Below are positions 1-6,450 of a DNA stretch of 12,675 bases, piece by piece. Position 1 is the first letter of the stretch; the number at the start of each line of letters is the position of its first letter. The position numbers and the translations under genes were made by a program. The notes under the pieces were generated by a model. The model made no database searches. It saw only the letters and a program-made list of their open reading frames with translations, and had not been told where the DNA came from. The stretch is from Burkholderiales bacterium (GTDB lineage Bacteria > Pseudomonadota > Gammaproteobacteria > Burkholderiales > SG8-39): assembly GCA_017880745.1 (NCBI GenBank), contig JADGRR010000039.1, forward strand, positions 1-12,675, read 5' to 3'.

Positions 1-666
1 AACTTGGGCGCGCTTGAGCGTCTGCTGCATGCGCTCCTTTTCGGCCATGACCTTTTGCGCGTACTGTTGGCCGTCATCGCCGAAAGCTCCGGCATAAAGC
101 TGCAGGCCGGGCATCAGACCGCCACCGCGGCGCATGGCGTCCTTGAGAATGCGCGTGCCCACCAGGATGTTGGTCATGGGGTCGAGCACGGATTCCTCGC
201 CGCCGTGTTCCTCCAGCTTATCCTGGTGGAATTTTGGGATTACCTGCATCAGACCCTTGGCACCCATGACGCTCTCGGCGATGGGATTGAAGTGCGACTC
301 GATCGCCATCACTGCCAGGATCAGCAGAGGATCCATGCCCAGCCGGCTTCCAGCCTCGTGCGCCGCCCCGACTAACTGCTCGGTCGCGACCGGCGCCACT
401 TTGTACCTGCGCGAGAGATACACGGCCAGCGCGCGATACTGCGGATTCTCCGCATCGGCGGCCGGGCCGTACAGGGAAATGCCTTCATGGCGGATGGTGC
501 CGAATACGGCGGACGCCGGTGCCGGCTGCGCGCTGTGATCGACAACCGGGCGAGCCCCCATCAGCAGCGCGATGGCTGCGACAGCTCCGAGCACGGCCAA
601 GCCGTTGTGCAGGAGCGCTCTGATCGAAGTGTAGGTTTGCACGGCAATCTGTTTCAGGTTGTCCAT
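1..666 (-). CDS. Membrane-anchored lytic transglycosylase, SLT domain (partial, C-terminus off window)
   Basis: The first 222 codons are in the window, read from the ATG at 664-666, with an AAGGAGG ribosome site at 673-679. Residues 22-37 form one hydrophobic segment, a signal anchor or signal peptide. A goose-lysozyme-like SLT domain follows: AIESHFNP around residues 121-128 with E123 as the expected catalytic acid, then GAKGLMQV at 135-142, and LYAGAF near 190-195 in the place of the usual YNAG-type motif. Enzymes of this family cleave the MurNAc-GlcNAc bond of peptidoglycan in the periplasm and release 1,6-anhydromuropeptides. The reading frame is open to base 1, so the C-terminus is missing. 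It is transcribed alone, with about 590 bases between it and the next gene upstream. The exact subfamily cannot be fixed from this part. Confidence 0.9.
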   Translation of the reverse strand, partial: MDNLKQIAVQTYTSIRALLHNGLAVLGAVAAIALLMGARPVVDHSAQPAPASAVFGTIRHEGISLYGPAADAENPQYRALAVYLSRRYKVAPVATEQLVGAAHEAGSRLGMDPLLILAVMAIESHFNPIAESVMGAKGLMQVIPKFHQDKLEEHGGEESVLDPMTNILVGTRILKDAMRRGGGLMPGLQLYAGAFGDDGQQYAQKVMAEKERMQQTLKRAQV

Positions 667-739
667 GTGCTGCCTCCTTACCAAAAAAGAACTACGCGGG
701 CTGCATCGCTTTACTACCGAACGCAGTCGTGGCAGCACC

Positions 740-761
740 TGCTCCTATATTATAAGGAGCA
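740..761 (-). promoter_or_regulatory. Inverted repeat enclosing a TATAAT box, candidate lytic transglycosylase promoter
   Basis: TGCTCCT at 740-746 is repeated inverted as AGGAGCA at 755-761, around an 8-base AT-only spacer. On the minus strand the spacer contains a perfect TATAAT (749-754), about 83 bases upstream of the lytic transglycosylase ATG. No TTGACA-like -35 hexamer sits 16-18 bases upstream. A promoter needing an activator, or one whose -10 is covered by a dimeric repressor, would look like this. The role is inferred. Confidence 0.4.
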
Positions 762-919
762 TCTGCATCCTTGCTGCCCAAGGTGGCTTGTCATATGCAG
801 CTCGCAGTTATTTCTGCGCGCTTGCAACAAGCACACTACTTCTCAAGCAAAAACTACTAAAATCTAGTTACTTGAAACGGCTTGTTAAAGTGCCGTTCGA
901 ACTATAAGGTACTGCGATC

Positions 920-948
920 AAAACCTAGCCTAGGCGCTGGCTGGTTTT
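920..948. terminator. Terminator-like hairpin, potentially two-way
   Basis: AAAACC-T-AGCC at 920-930 pairs with GGCTGGTTTT at 939-948 over ten base pairs with one bulged T, around an 8-base loop. An A-tract and a T-tract sit at the stem base, so on either strand the RNA stem ends in UUUU. It could stop minus-strand transcripts running on from the histone-like gene (stop at 1257), although it lies some 310 bases past that stop. The G+C part of the stem is short. Confidence 0.4.
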
Positions 949-1007
949 GCGGCGGATACAGACGTGATGTGATGCAACAAGCGCTATTTTATTGAATATA
1001 ATAACTT

Positions 1008-1160
1008 ATGTCAAGTGCTGCCAAAACGTATGCTGCTGCGCAAGAAAACAGCCTAAACCCAGAATTGACGTCGCCTCAGACTTCAGGCAATCTAGTCGCG
1101 GGCTTAGGCCTGCTCAAGAAACGATCCCAGCCACACTACCTGCGGTCCCGTGAAAGATAG
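1008..1160 (+). CDS. Doubtful 50-residue ORF, possibly leaderless
   Basis: An ATG at 1008 opens 50 codons ending in TAG at 1158-1160. The product starts MSSAAKTYAAAQ and ends LRSRER, and I recognise no family. There is no Shine-Dalgarno sequence. A perfect TATAAT at 997-1002 lies six bases before the ATG, so a transcript from it would start at or next to the A of the ATG. That is the arrangement of a leaderless mRNA. No matching -35 hexamer is visible. Chance occurrence in an AT-rich gap is the main alternative. Confidence 0.15.
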   Translation: MSSAAKTYAAAQENSLNPELTSPQTSGNLVAGLGLLKKRSQPHYLRSRER

Positions 1161-1256
1161 CGGGTTGCGCGGCCGGGAACAATTCAGCTTAGGGCGAATG
1201 TCCGCGGTACAGCCCTCGCTTGCGCTGGGGCTGACCGCGCGACATCCTTACCTACG

Positions 1257-1610
1257 CTAAGGCCTTGAGCCTGTTGGAAAAGGCCAAGCAGCTGCCGGAT
1301 TCAGGGCGGTTTTCGCCCCTGGCGTCGCCGCAGTCGATGGGGCTACTGGAGCCGTCATCGAACGTGCTGCCGGCATTGCCGGTTTCACAGCAGGTTTAGC
1401 CTTTTTTTTTGCCGCTTTCTTTTTGGCGGCTGGTCTTTTGGCCTTTTTGGCTGGCTTTTTTTTAGCCGCCTTTTTTTTCGCAGGCTTTTTCTTGGCGGCC
1501 TTTTTCTTGGCCGCTTTCTTTTTTGCAGGCTTCTTAGCTACTGCCCTCTTCTTTTTGGCTTTTTTAGCCGGTTTTTTCGCTGCTTTCTTTGCTTTTTTCT
1601 TCGTTGCCAT
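1257..1610 (-). CDS. Histone H1-like, lysine/alanine-rich DNA-binding protein
   Basis: This 117-residue protein is almost pure KKAAK/KKPAK repeats from residue 3 to about 78. An Ala/Pro/Thr-rich linker follows, and the protein ends AAWPFPTGSRP, a tail I associate with betaproteobacterial H1-like proteins. Such proteins resemble the C-terminal tail of eukaryotic histone H1. They bind DNA without strong sequence preference and are thought to compact the nucleoid. The ATG at 1608-1610 has AAGGAG eight bases upstream. It lies downstream of the nrd operon on the same strand, but two hairpins (1656-1712) separate them, so it probably has its own promoter. Homopolymer runs of A9, A8 and A8 on the coding strand (1402-1410, 1456-1463, 1471-1478) make the gene prone to slippage and sequencing error. 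Its length would vary between strains through repeat gain and loss. Confidence 0.85.
   Translation of the reverse strand: MATKKKAKKAAKKPAKKAKKKRAVAKKPAKKKAAKKKAAKKKPAKKKAAKKKPAKKAKRPAAKKKAAKKKAKPAVKPAMPAARSMTAPVAPSTAATPGAKTALNPAAAWPFPTGSRP
1400..1610 (-). repeat. Degenerate tandem repeat coding for KKAAK/KKPAK units
   Basis: The coding strand repeats degenerate 12-15 base units of AAG/AAA, GCC/GCG and CCT codons. On the plus strand this appears as T-rich blocks alternating with GCC/GGC. It encodes the basic tail of the histone-like protein. The repeat favours unequal recombination, and its longest homopolymers reach nine bases. Confidence 0.7.
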
Positions 1611-1655
1611 GGTAAAGCTCCTTCATCAAAGTTAAAGAAAAACAACTACTGCAAA

Positions 1656-1712
1656 CCCGGCTACGGTAGCCCGGATTATCCAGCCGGCCGGGGCGAACCC
1701 CAGCCGGCCGAA
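1656..1712 (-). terminator. Two hairpins at the 3' end of the nrd operon, REP-like
   Basis: On the minus strand, bases 1712-1698 pair with 1693-1679 in 15 consecutive pairs around a TTCG loop, including three G-U wobbles. On the plus strand the same three positions are A-C mismatches, so the stem is tuned to minus-strand RNA. A second hairpin follows at 1656-1674, CCGGGCTAC against GTAGCCGGG with a short loop, and then TTT. The direct repeat CCAGCCGGCCG (1680-1690, 1700-1710) makes up the arms. The GTAGCCCGGATTA string resembles REP-type extragenic palindromes known from proteobacteria. No long U-run follows, so termination here, or 3' end protection, is inferred. Confidence 0.5.
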
Positions 1713-1738
1713 TCCCTTGCCTGCACCTGCGCGCGGCC

Positions 1739-1987
1739 TCATGCGGCCTTGCGCTCGAGCAGGTCACGATACAAAACGGCGGGATCGAGTTCGATCCCGC
1801 CATCCCAAACCAGAGTCATTGCTGCGGGATCAAGCGCCACACGGCGAAACTGATCCTGGTCGCGCCAAAGCTTGAACGCGCCGATTTCCAGCAAATTGCC
1901 GAGAAACACGCTTCCTTCCAGCCCGTCGTCGAATCGCAGCCACAAACTGTAATCGCTGTTTGTCCGGAACTCGGTCAACTTACGCAT
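1739..1987 (-). CDS. DUF2442 domain protein, third gene of the nrd operon
   Basis: This 82-residue protein has the DUF2442 pattern: a short beta-rich N-terminus (MRKLTEFRTNSDYSLWLRF), a DGLEG turn, and a C-terminal part with W61, D62 and the IELDP motif. The family is small, has no established biochemical function, and often occurs beside toxin-antitoxin or regulatory genes. Here it starts 36 bases after the nrdB stop on the same strand. A good GGAGG site precedes its ATG (1985-1987), so it is probably translated from the nrdA-nrdB mRNA. No toxin-like partner is next to it. A regulatory or accessory role for ribonucleotide reductase is possible but unsupported. Confidence 0.8.
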   Translation of the reverse strand: MRKLTEFRTNSDYSLWLRFDDGLEGSVFLGNLLEIGAFKLWRDQDQFRRVALDPAAMTLVWDGGIELDPAVLYRDLLERKAA

Positions 1988-2023
1988 GTTTGCCTCCGCT
2001 GGACGCCGGCGACGTGAAGGTGA

Positions 2024-3196
2024 TTAATCCCAACTGAGCGCGCCTCCGGTCTGGTACTCGATCACTCGGGTTTCGAAGAAGTTGCGCTCTTTCTTCAGAT
2101 CGGTCATTTCGCTCATCCAGGGAAAAGGATTGCTGGCGCCCGGATAAAATTGGTCCACGCCGATCTGCTGGCAACGGCGATTGGCGATGTAGCGAAGATA
2201 TTCCTTGAACATCGGCGCATTGAGGCCGAGCACGCCGCGCGGCATGGTGTCCTCCGCGTAGCGGTACTCGAGCTCGACCGCCGTTTTCATGTAACCCTGG
2301 ATCTCCTCGCGGAACGCCGGGGTCCATAGATGGGGATTTTCCATCTTGATCTGGTTAATGAGGTCGATGCCGAAATTGCAGTGCATCGACTCGTCGCGCA
2401 GGATGTACTGGTACTGCTCGGCGGCGCCGGTCATCTTGTTCTGGCGCCCCATGGCGAGAATCTGGGTGAAACCGACGTAGAAAAACAACCCTTCCATGAT
2501 GCAGGCGAACACGATCAGGCTCTTGAGCAGCTGCTGGTCGGCCGCGGGCGTGCCGGTCTTGAACGCGGGGTCGGTGAGTGTGTCGATGAACGGGATGAGA
2601 AACTCGTCCTTGGCGCGAATACTTCCGATCTCGTGGTAGGCGTTGAACACCTCGCCCTCGTCCAACCCCAGGCTCTCGACGATGTACTGGTAGGCGTGGG
2701 TATGAATCGCCTCTTCGAAAGCCTGGCGCAGCAGGTACTGGCGGCACTCCGGCGCGCTGATGTGGCGATAGGTGCCGAGCACGATGTTGTTCGCGGCGAG
2801 CGAGTCGGCGGTGACGAAAAAGCCGAGATTGCGCGTGATAATGCGACGCTCGTCCTCGGTCAGACCGTTCGGGTCCTTCCAGGTGGCGATGTCGCGGCTC
2901 ATGTTGATTTCCTGCGGCATCCAGTGGTTGGCGCAGGCGGACAGATACTTCTCCCACGCCCATTTGTACTTGAACGGGACCAGCTGGTTGACGTCGGTGC
3001 GGCCGTTGATGATGCGCTTGTCCTCGACGCGGATACGGCGCAGTTCATCGGCGCTCGCCGCCGGCGCGGCTTCCGGCTGCGCGCGCTCCTGCCGTCCGCC
3101 GGCGCTCGCCGATGATGCCGGCATGAAGCCCCGCACCGCCTGCAGACCCAGGCCGGGGATCGGGGAAACTGCCACTTCGTCTTCAAAATTGAGCAT
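2024..3196 (-). CDS. nrdB: Class I ribonucleoside-diphosphate reductase, beta (radical) subunit
   Basis: NrdB houses the di-metal centre and tyrosyl radical that NrdA needs to reduce ribonucleoside diphosphates. All expected ligands are visible, numbered from the ATG at 3194-3196: D131 (TADSLAANN), E162 and H165 in AFEEAIH, E235 in CIMEGLFF, E269 and H272 in RDESMH. The radical Tyr is Y169, four residues after H165, as in E. coli Y122. The tail EYQTGGALSWD is the type that docks into the alpha subunit. The ORF opens two codons earlier at 3202. The GGAG site is only two bases from that ATG but eight from the one at 3196, so I chose the latter (390 residues). A long Ala/Pro-rich N-terminal extension precedes the core. 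nrdB follows the nrdA stop by 27 bases. Confidence 0.95.
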   Translation of the reverse strand: MLNFEDEVAVSPIPGLGLQAVRGFMPASSASAGGRQERAQPEAAPAASADELRRIRVEDKRIINGRTDVNQLVPFKYKWAWEKYLSACANHWMPQEINMSRDIATWKDPNGLTEDERRIITRNLGFFVTADSLAANNIVLGTYRHISAPECRQYLLRQAFEEAIHTHAYQYIVESLGLDEGEVFNAYHEIGSIRAKDEFLIPFIDTLTDPAFKTGTPAADQQLLKSLIVFACIMEGLFFYVGFTQILAMGRQNKMTGAAEQYQYILRDESMHCNFGIDLINQIKMENPHLWTPAFREEIQGYMKTAVELEYRYAEDTMPRGVLGLNAPMFKEYLRYIANRRCQQIGVDQFYPGASNPFPWMSEMTDLKKERNFFETRVIEYQTGGALSWD

Positions 3197-3223
3197 GTTC
3201 ATCTCTCCAGTCTTGTCACCTAC

Positions 3224-6097
3224 CTACTGGCATGCCTCGCATTCCGGATTGTCAATCGAACAGAACTTCGGTTCCGCCGGATCCGCGCTCTTGCCCGCAG
3301 AGGGCATCCCGCCCTCGGGCACGGCGTTCAGCTGCCCGGCCTTCACCGTGGATTTCTCGGCGTGGGTTGCGCCCATCGAACGCAGGTAATAGGTCGTTTT
3401 CAGACCGCGCTTCCAGGCGAGCTTGTAGGTATCGTCCAGCCGCTTGCCCGAGGCGCCACCCATATAGATATTGAGCGACTGCGATTGGTCGATCCATTTT
3501 TGCCGGCGTGCGGCGGCCTCGACCAGCCACTGCGGCTCGAGTTCGAAGGCGGTGGCGTAGAGGTTGCGCAGTTCGGATGGCACCCGGTCGATCTTGGCCA
3601 AGTTGCCGTCGAAATACTTGACATCGGAAATCATCACTTCGTCCCACAAGCCCAAGCGCTTGAGATCGTTCACCAGGTATTCGTTGACCACGGTGAATTC
3701 GCCCGACAGGTTCGACTTCACGTACAGATTCTGATAAGTGGGTTCGATCGAAGCCGAAACGCCGATGATGTTGGCGATCGTGGCGGTCGGCGCGATGGCG
3801 AGGCAGTTGGAGTTGCGCATGCCGTGCTGCTTGATGCGCCCGCGCAATCCTTCCCAATCCATGCTGACGCTCATGTCGATTTCGACATGGCCGCCGCGTT
3901 CGTCGCGCAGCAGGGCCAGCGTGTCCTGCGGCAGTATGCCGCGGTCCCACAGCGACCCGCGATAGGAAGAGTAGCGGCCGCGCTCCTCGGCCAACTGCGT
4001 CGAAGCCATGTAGGCGTAGTAGGCAACCGCCTCCATCGACCGGTCGGCGAACTCCACCGCCTCCTTGGAACCATAGGGGATGCGCAGCACGTGCAGGCAA
4101 TCCTGGAAACCCATGATCCCCATACCCACCGGGCGGTGCTTGAGGTTGGAATTGCGCGCCTTGCCGACCGCGTAATAATTGATGTCGATGACGTTGTCCA
4201 GCATGCGCATCGCCGTGGCAATTGTGCGCTGCAGCTTGGCGTGATCGAGCGCGACCGTGCCATCAATGAGCTTGAGGTGGGCGACCAGGTTGACCGAACC
4301 CAGGTTGCACACCGCGATCTCGTGCTGGTTGGTATTGAGCGTGATCTCGGTGCACAGGTTGGAGCTGTGCACGACGCCGACGTGGGATTGCGGCGAGCGG
4401 ATATTGCACGGGTCCTTGAACGTGATCCAGGGATGTCCGGTTTCGAACAGCATCGACAGCATCTTGCGCCACAGTTGCAGCGCCGGGATCTTCCGGAACA
4501 GCTTGTGTCCCCCCCTGGCCGCCTTTTCTTCGTATGCCGTATACGCTTTCTCGAATTCCTTGCCGACCTTGTCGTGCAGGTCGGGACAGTCCGAGGGCGA
4601 GAACAATGTCCACTCGCCGTTTTCCATCACCCGTTTCATGAACAGGTCCGGGATCCAGTTGGCCGTGTTCATGTCGTGGGTGCGGCGGCGGTCATCGCCC
4701 GTGTTCTTGCGCAGCTCGAGAAACTCTTCGATATCCAGGTGCCAGGTTTCCAGATAGGCGCACACCGCCCCCTTGCGCTTTCCGCCCTGGTTCACCGCGA
4801 CGGCGGTGTCGTTGACCACCTTCAGGAACGGAACCACGCCCTGTGACTTGCCGTTCGTGCCCTTGATGTGCGAGCCGAGCGCGCGCACCGGCGTCCAGTC
4901 GTTGCCGAGGCCGCCCGCGTACTTGGCCAGCAGGGCGTTGTCCTTGATCGACTCGTAGATGCCGTCCAGGTCGTCGGCTACCGTCGTCAGGTAGCAACTC
5001 GAGAGCTGCGAGCGCAGAGTGCCGGAGTTGAAAAGGGTCGGCGTCGAGCTCATGAAGTCGAACGAGGAGAGCACCTGGTAGAACTCGATGGCGCGCGCCT
5101 CGCGGTCGATCTCGTTCAGTGCCAGACCCATGGCTACACGCATGAAGAAAGCCTGCGGCAGCTCGATGCGCTGCCCGTGGTCGTGCAGGAAGTAGCGGTC
5201 ATACAAGGTTTGCAGGCCGAGATAGCCGAAATTCAGGTCGCGCGAGGCGTCCAGCGACTTGCCCAGGCGCACCAGATCGAATTTGGCTAGCCGCTCGTCC
5301 AACAGCTCCGCGGCGATCCCGCGTTTGATGAATTCCGGAAAATACTCGGCGTAGCGCTTGCCCATTTGCGCTTGCGGCACCTCCTCGCCCAGGACCTCGA
5401 TGCGGATGGTGTTCAACAGCAGTCGCGCGGTGACGAAGCTGTAGGCGGGATCCTTTTCGATCAGCGCACGCGCCGACAGGATCGCCGATTTGCGGATTTC
5501 CTCGATCGGCACGCCGTCGTACAGGTTCTTCAGCGTCTCGTTGAAAATAATGCCCGGGTCGACCGCATCGCCCAGGTCCTCGCAGCACGCCTTGAGCAGG
5601 TTCTTCAACCCGCCCAGGTTGATCGGCCGCCTCACGCCGTTCTCGACCACGTGCAGTTCGGGGGCCGTGACCTTGTCTTTCTGCTTGGCCTGCTCCTGGG
5701 TGCGCGCCTTGGCGCGCTGCTCGCGGTAAAGCACGTAGGCTCGGGCCACCTCGTGCTCGCCGGAACGCATCAGCGCGAGTTCGACCTGGTCCTGAATGTC
5801 TTCAATATGGAACGTGCCGCCGCCGGGCTGGCGCCGAGCCAGGGCGGCGACCACGCCTTCGGTCAGCCCTGCAACCAATTCACGGATGCGCGCCGACGCC
5901 GCACCCTGGCCGCCTTCGATCGCCAAAAATGCCTTGGTCATGGCGACCGAAATCTTGCCCGGATCGAAACCCACCACCGCGCCGTTGCGGCGAATGATCC
6001 TGTATTCGGGATAGGCTGACTGGCTTACTGCGGAAGCTTCGGCAACATTGGCACCTGCCGCGGAGGGCGATTTTTCTGATTCGGTGACAAGCTGCAT
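3224..6097 (-). CDS. nrdA: Class I ribonucleoside-diphosphate reductase, alpha (catalytic) subunit
   Basis: This 957-residue protein reduces NDPs to dNDPs in the cytoplasm together with NrdB. Numbered from the ATG at 6095-6097, an ATP-cone regulatory domain occupies about 29-125 (EYRIIRRNGAVVGFDPGKIS), so overall activity should respond to dATP. Catalytic residues are present: C368 (SSCYL), the N580-x-C582-x-E584 active loop in SNLCTEI, C597 (AVCNLGSVNL), and radical-transfer tyrosines Y903-Y904 in LKTTYYLRS. The C-terminal shuttle cysteines C953 and C956 lie in CEACQ, for thioredoxin or glutaredoxin re-reduction. The frame also has an ATG at 6101-6103, but the AGAGGA site abuts it directly and sits six bases from the ATG at 6097, so the second start is preferred. 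It is the first gene of nrdA-nrdB-DUF2442, with NrdR boxes upstream. Confidence 0.95.
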   Translation of the reverse strand: MQLVTESEKSPSAAGANVAEASAVSQSAYPEYRIIRRNGAVVGFDPGKISVAMTKAFLAIEGGQGAASARIRELVAGLTEGVVAALARRQPGGGTFHIEDIQDQVELALMRSGEHEVARAYVLYREQRAKARTQEQAKQKDKVTAPELHVVENGVRRPINLGGLKNLLKACCEDLGDAVDPGIIFNETLKNLYDGVPIEEIRKSAILSARALIEKDPAYSFVTARLLLNTIRIEVLGEEVPQAQMGKRYAEYFPEFIKRGIAAELLDERLAKFDLVRLGKSLDASRDLNFGYLGLQTLYDRYFLHDHGQRIELPQAFFMRVAMGLALNEIDREARAIEFYQVLSSFDFMSSTPTLFNSGTLRSQLSSCYLTTVADDLDGIYESIKDNALLAKYAGGLGNDWTPVRALGSHIKGTNGKSQGVVPFLKVVNDTAVAVNQGGKRKGAVCAYLETWHLDIEEFLELRKNTGDDRRRTHDMNTANWIPDLFMKRVMENGEWTLFSPSDCPDLHDKVGKEFEKAYTAYEEKAARGGHKLFRKIPALQLWRKMLSMLFETGHPWITFKDPCNIRSPQSHVGVVHSSNLCTEITLNTNQHEIAVCNLGSVNLVAHLKLIDGTVALDHAKLQRTIATAMRMLDNVIDINYYAVGKARNSNLKHRPVGMGIMGFQDCLHVLRIPYGSKEAVEFADRSMEAVAYYAYMASTQLAEERGRYSSYRGSLWDRGILPQDTLALLRDERGGHVEIDMSVSMDWEGLRGRIKQHGMRNSNCLAIAPTATIANIIGVSASIEPTYQNLYVKSNLSGEFTVVNEYLVNDLKRLGLWDEVMISDVKYFDGNLAKIDRVPSELRNLYATAFELEPQWLVEAAARRQKWIDQSQSLNIYMGGASGKRLDDTYKLAWKRGLKTTYYLRSMGATHAEKSTVKAGQLNAVPEGGMPSAGKSADPAEPKFCSIDNPECEACQ

Positions 6098-6173
6098 ATG
6101 CATTCCTCTGCTGTTCTAGTGCGCCAATCGCTGCATTTCTGTTGCTGGTCTTATATCATGGTCCGGATCACAA

Positions 6174-6189
6174 CCACAATATATAGTAT
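6174..6189. promoter_or_regulatory. NrdR box 1 (promoter-proximal, over the -10)
   Basis: CCACAATATATAGTAT matches the NrdR consensus acaCWATATATWGtgt at every core position (C, W, ATATAT, W, G, T). Its centre is 31 bp from box 2, three helical turns, the spacing known for paired NrdR sites. It overlaps the presumed -10 TATATA (plus-strand 6180-6185) of nrdA. NrdR represses ribonucleotide reductase genes when dATP/ATP is bound. Its own gene is not in the window. Confidence 0.8.
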
Positions 6190-6207
6190 CTCGTTACCAG
6201 TCCGCAA
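6180..6207 (-). promoter_or_regulatory. Candidate nrdA promoter
   Basis: On the minus strand TTGCGG (6207-6202) is followed after 16 bases by TATATA (6185-6180), a plausible sigma-70 promoter. The implied start site is near 6173, giving a leader of about 75 bases before the nrdA ATG. Both hexamers lie within or against the two NrdR boxes. A second possibility is TTGTGG followed 18 bases later by TATAAG (6151-6156), just downstream. Confidence 0.5.
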
Positions 6208-6220
6208 CTAATTTTAGTGA
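6205..6220. promoter_or_regulatory. NrdR box 2 (distal)
   Basis: CAACTAATTTTAGTGA keeps the conserved flanks of the NrdR consensus (C-T at 6208-6209 and A-G-T-G at 6216-6219), but its core is AATTTT rather than ATATAT. Core centres of the two boxes are 6181.5 and 6212.5, exactly 31 bp apart. The weaker core is usual for the second box of a pair. Confidence 0.7.
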
Positions 6221-6298
6221 TGCGCTTTTGATTTTGCAAGAAGTTTTTGAAATTTTACGTTCAAGCGCGGATTGAGCAAGAAAAACGCGAATGAAGCA

Positions 6299-6390
6299 CA
6301 GCATGATGCTGCCCGGCTCGCGCCTATGAGGAAATGGCGAAGCCGGCTCTGATGCCGCTCGAGCGGGGCGCAAGAAAATCTCCTTGCGCC
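6299..6390. repeat. Cluster of four adjacent palindromes downstream of ampD
   Basis: Four inverted repeats follow one another: CAGCAT-G-ATGCTG (6299-6311); CCGGCT..CGCC against GGCG.AGCCGG (6313-6346); the perfect CCGCTCGAGCGG (6355-6366); and GGCGCAAG/CTTGCGCC around 8 bases (6367-6390). Any of them could form a hairpin ending the pil-ampD transcript, which runs leftward here. None has a T-run right after it on that strand, so a textbook intrinsic terminator is not seen. Confidence 0.5.
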
Positions 6391-6450
6391 ATCGCGTTGA
6401 ATTTTCTTCGGGGAGCGTGAGGGGATTTATCCCTCTCATGTAGCAGTGAG

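Larger units (their letters stand above)
667..1256. other. Long intergenic region, relatively AT-rich, no convincing gene
   Basis: About 590 bases separate the lytic transglycosylase start from the histone-like gene stop. The stretch from about 740 to 1010 is more AT-rich than its surroundings. It holds the leader and a promoter-like inverted repeat of the lytic transglycosylase, a terminator-like hairpin at 920-948, and a TATAAT at 997-1002 just before a 50-codon ORF. These are listed separately. From 1161 to 1256 I see only one weak hairpin (CAGCCC paired with GGGCTG, about 1210-1233) without a T-run. Confidence 0.6.
6104..6450. other. Intergenic region between ampD and nrdA
   Basis: These 347 bases hold the nrdA leader, promoter and NrdR boxes (6174-6220), then an AT-rich part (6221-6290), then a cluster of palindromes (6299-6390) in the 3' flank of ampD. 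One further small inverted repeat, GAGGG/CCCTC around a 7-base loop, lies at about 6418-6434. No gene with a ribosome site is seen. Confidence 0.65.

Noticed and set aside
667..900. Sigma-54 promoter (TGGCAC-N5-TTGC) upstream of the lytic transglycosylase, as a possible PilR target
   Set aside because: No GG/GC pair with correct spacing and flanks was found there, nor in the hpt-sensor gap.
1423..1635. 70-codon plus-strand ORF of Phe/Leu/Ala repeats resembling a membrane protein
   Set aside because: It is the exact antisense of the lysine/alanine repeats, where AAG and GCC codons read as Phe, Leu and Ala.
2330..3115. 261-codon plus-strand ORF
   Set aside because: It is antisense to nrdB, which keeps every metal ligand and the radical tyrosine.
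3362..4846. 494-codon plus-strand ORF
   Set aside because: It is antisense to nrdA, which has all catalytic motifs. The translation is low-complexity, rich in His, Arg and Val, as GC-rich antisense frames are.
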